Source: Chloroflexota bacterium
GTDB taxonomy: Bacteria; Chloroflexota; Dehalococcoidia; Tepidiformales; Tepidiformaceae
Assembly (NCBI GenBank): GCA_963169135.1
Contig: CAUJEQ010000189.1
Coordinates: forward strand, 1-16,119
Direction of reading: 5' to 3'
DNA: 16,119 nucleotides
The translations under genes were made by a program, and so were the position numbers. Under the pieces are notes generated by a model. It saw only the letters and a list, made by a program, of their open reading frames with translations. It made no database searches and was not told the DNA's origin. Positions 14,274-16,119 of the stretch are shown one piece after another. How positions within the stretch are numbered: the first letter of the stretch is position 1; every line of letters starts with the position of its first letter.

Positions 14274-14295
14274 GAACCCCGCAAAAGGTGAAGCC

Positions 14296-16119
14296 ATGAA
14301 CCCCACTACAGCTTCCCAATACCGCCAGCGCTGGAGCTGGGAGCGCGCCACGTTCGGCACACACTGTCTCAACTGCCTGGCGACGTGTCCCTACCGGGTG
14401 TACTCGCGCGATGGGAAGATCCTGTTCGAAGAGCCGGCGGCCGTCTACAAGCAAATTGAAGACGGTGTGCCGGATATGAATCCAATGAGCTGCCAGAAGG
14501 GCAGCGCGTGGAGCGTGCAACTCGATTCACCCGACCGGCTTTTGTATCCCATGCGGCGCAAGGGAGAGCGGGGATCGGGCGAGTGGGAGCGCATCTCCTG
14601 GGATGAAGCGCTCACCGAGGTGGCCGACGCGCTCATCGAAGCGATCGACTTCGAGGGGCCAGAATCCATCGTCTTCGAAGAGACGGTGGAGGGCGGCCTG
14701 CTGACACAGGCCGCCTACCTGCGCTTCGCCGGACTCCTGGGCGCGACCACGCTCGATGCGAACGGCCTCATCAACGACTTTCCGGCAGGACACCACATCA
14801 CGTTCGGCAAGTTCTCGTGCGCCAGCTCCGTGGACGACACGTTCCACTCCGAACTCATCCTCATCTGGCACTCGAATCCGTCATACACGTCGATCCCGTA
14901 CGCGCACTTCATCACGGAGGCGCGCTATCACGGGTCGCAGGTCGTGTGCATCGCACCGGATTACAGCCCTTCGGCGCTGATGGCAGAGTCGTTCGTCCCG
15001 ATTCGGCCGGCGACCGACGCGGCGTTTGCGCTGGCAATGTGCCACGTCATCATCGAAGAAGGGCTGTACGACAAGGCCTTCGTCCAGTCGCAGACGGACC
15101 TCCCGTTGCTGGTGCACAAGGCCACCCGGCGCTTCCTGCGCGGGCCCGAGTTCATGAGCGGCGAACGCGAGGATCAGTTCTTCTGGTGGGACGAGGCGAA
15201 AGGCGAAATCGACTTCGCGCCTCGCGGGACGCTGGAACTCGAAGAGTCGGTCCCGGCGCTCGAGGGTTCGTACACCGGCACCGGCACTGACGGGAGCGCG
15301 CTCGAGCTCACGACGGTGTGGGAGATCCTGCGCGAGCGGCTCAAGGAGTACACGCCGGAGGCAGCCGGGGAGATCTGCGGGATGAACCCCGAGGTCATCC
15401 GCAGCCTGGCCCGGGACGTGGCCCGTAAAAAGACCAAGATCATCGAAGGCTTCAACACGCCGAAGTACTACCACGGCGACCTGATGGAGCGGGCGATGTG
15501 CCTCCTGCTGGCCCTCACCGGCAACTGGGGCCGCCCGGGCACCGGCATCCAGGGCCTCGCACTCGCCGGCCTCGACGGCTACATGCTCTTCGGCATGAAG
15601 CAGAAGCGGGGCGTGGCGGAGACCATCCGCGTAATGGACGGCCTGGATGGCGCACTTGAAGCGTTGCGGTCGCACGACCCGGAGGCCTCGGACGAGATCC
15701 TCGGCTACGAGCTCCTTCAACGCGGTGTGGCGGCCGGGACTGCGAGCCCGCCCGCGTTCTTCCACTTCTACCACTGCGGCTACAAGGACACCTGGAATCG
15801 CAAGGAATGGTCCGACGAGACCATGGGGCGTTCGTTCGAGGACTTCGTCTCGGATGCGACCCGCCGGGGCTGGTGGGGCGGCCTGGTGAAGCCTGGTCCC
15901 TCGACCGACCCGCAGGTGCTGTTCATCGTGGCCACCAACCCGATCCGGCGCCAGCGCGGCGGTTCGGACACGCTCGTTGAGAACCTCTGGCCGAAGCTGG
16001 AAAAGATCGTGGTCGTGGAAAACCGCATGAGCGCGACGGCGCTCCAGGCCGACATCCTGCTCCCGGCGGCCATGCAGTACGAGCGGCCGAACCTGCAATA
16101 CGCGATCACCCACTCATTC
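14296..16119 (+). CDS. Molybdopterin oxidoreductase, type II DMSO-reductase family catalytic subunit (alpha-3), partial (C-terminus beyond right edge)
   Basis: 608 codons from ATG 14296 to the edge with no stop; about one third of the protein is missing. The start is supported by AAAAGGTG upstream and by alignment with the other two alpha subunits. The FS0 motif is H23-X3-C27-X3-C31 with C66 in NPMSCQKG. The spacing differs from alpha-1 and alpha-2 (X4) and equals that of NarG. The predicted Mo ligand is Asp161 in GLINDF. 'YYHGDLMERAMCLLLALTGNWGRPGTG' matches the cofactor-domain stretch of alpha-1. The N-terminus is the shortest of the three and has no export signal. It follows the chaperone gene by 31 nt and belongs to the same operon, separated by a strong hairpin. 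Its sequence has clearly diverged from the other two, so a different substrate is likely. Confidence 0.9.
   Translation, partial: MNPTTASQYRQRWSWERATFGTHCLNCLATCPYRVYSRDGKILFEEPAAVYKQIEDGVPDMNPMSCQKGSAWSVQLDSPDRLLYPMRRKGERGSGEWERISWDEALTEVADALIEAIDFEGPESIVFEETVEGGLLTQAAYLRFAGLLGATTLDANGLINDFPAGHHITFGKFSCASSVDDTFHSELILIWHSNPSYTSIPYAHFITEARYHGSQVVCIAPDYSPSALMAESFVPIRPATDAAFALAMCHVIIEEGLYDKAFVQSQTDLPLLVHKATRRFLRGPEFMSGEREDQFFWWDEAKGEIDFAPRGTLELEESVPALEGSYTGTGTDGSALELTTVWEILRERLKEYTPEAAGEICGMNPEVIRSLARDVARKKTKIIEGFNTPKYYHGDLMERAMCLLLALTGNWGRPGTGIQGLALAGLDGYMLFGMKQKRGVAETIRVMDGLDGALEALRSHDPEASDEILGYELLQRGVAAGTASPPAFFHFYHCGYKDTWNRKEWSDETMGRSFEDFVSDATRRGWWGGLVKPGPSTDPQVLFIVATNPIRRQRGGSDTLVENLWPKLEKIVVVENRMSATALQADILLPAAMQYERPNLQYAITHSF

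Noticed and set aside
1..16119. CRISPR arrays, tRNA or rRNA genes, insertion sequences
   Set aside because: No regularly spaced direct repeats, tRNA-like or rRNA sequence, transposase genes or terminal inverted repeats were seen; the window is densely filled with the genes listed.

Overview
This GC-rich window (roughly two thirds G+C) is bacterial. No rRNA or other taxonomic marker is present. The solute-binding lipoprotein (twin-arginine signal, 'GCGDDDDD' after the lipidated Cys, low-complexity Ala/Thr/Ser/Pro linker) and the family of catalytic paralogues fit an environmental Chloroflexota lineage such as Dehalococcoidia or Tepidiforma-like bacteria. This assignment is an impression, not proof.

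Layout. (1) Positions 1-1133, minus strand: an MFS exporter cut by the left edge. (2) 1267-2070: a Crp/Fnr-family regulator divergent from the exporter, with a cysteine cluster at its C-terminus. (3) 2156-5983: a peptide-type ABC importer, made of a Tat lipoprotein binding protein and two permeases, with no ATPase gene in the window. (4) 6175-8943: a large molybdenum enzyme catalytic subunit (alpha-1) with its own leader and a textbook intrinsic terminator. (5) 9062 to the right edge: an operon alpha-2, gamma, beta, TorD-like chaperone, alpha-3 (alpha-3 is cut by the edge). The three alpha subunits belong to the type II branch of the DMSO-reductase family, closest in my reading to ethylbenzene dehydrogenase (EbdA) and its relatives. 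The substrate cannot be read from the sequence.

The most notable finding is a shared operator. A palindrome TATGA-N6-TCATA occurs exactly before the transporter (2066-2081), before alpha-1 (5995-6010) and before alpha-2 (9011-9026). Two near matches (1158-1173 and 1204-1219) lie between the exporter and the regulator gene. In the three exact cases a -10-like hexamer begins exactly 30.5 bp from the operator centre, which is class II activator geometry. The regulator keeps the Glu and Arg of the Fnr/Crp recognition helix that read a TGA half-site. The window therefore looks like one regulon: an oxygen/redox-responsive Fnr-like protein controlling uptake of a substrate, an exporter, and molybdenum enzymes.

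Second, the enzymes are unusual for their family. None of the three alpha subunits nor the gamma subunit has a Tat or Sec signal, so the complex should be cytoplasmic, whereas characterised ethylbenzene dehydrogenase-type complexes are periplasmic. The gamma subunit has no Met after the initiator and has Ala where the family usually has the haem-ligating Lys, so it probably binds no haem b. Three catalytic subunits sit beside only one visible beta/gamma/chaperone set, suggesting interchangeable catalytic subunits on a common electron-transfer module.
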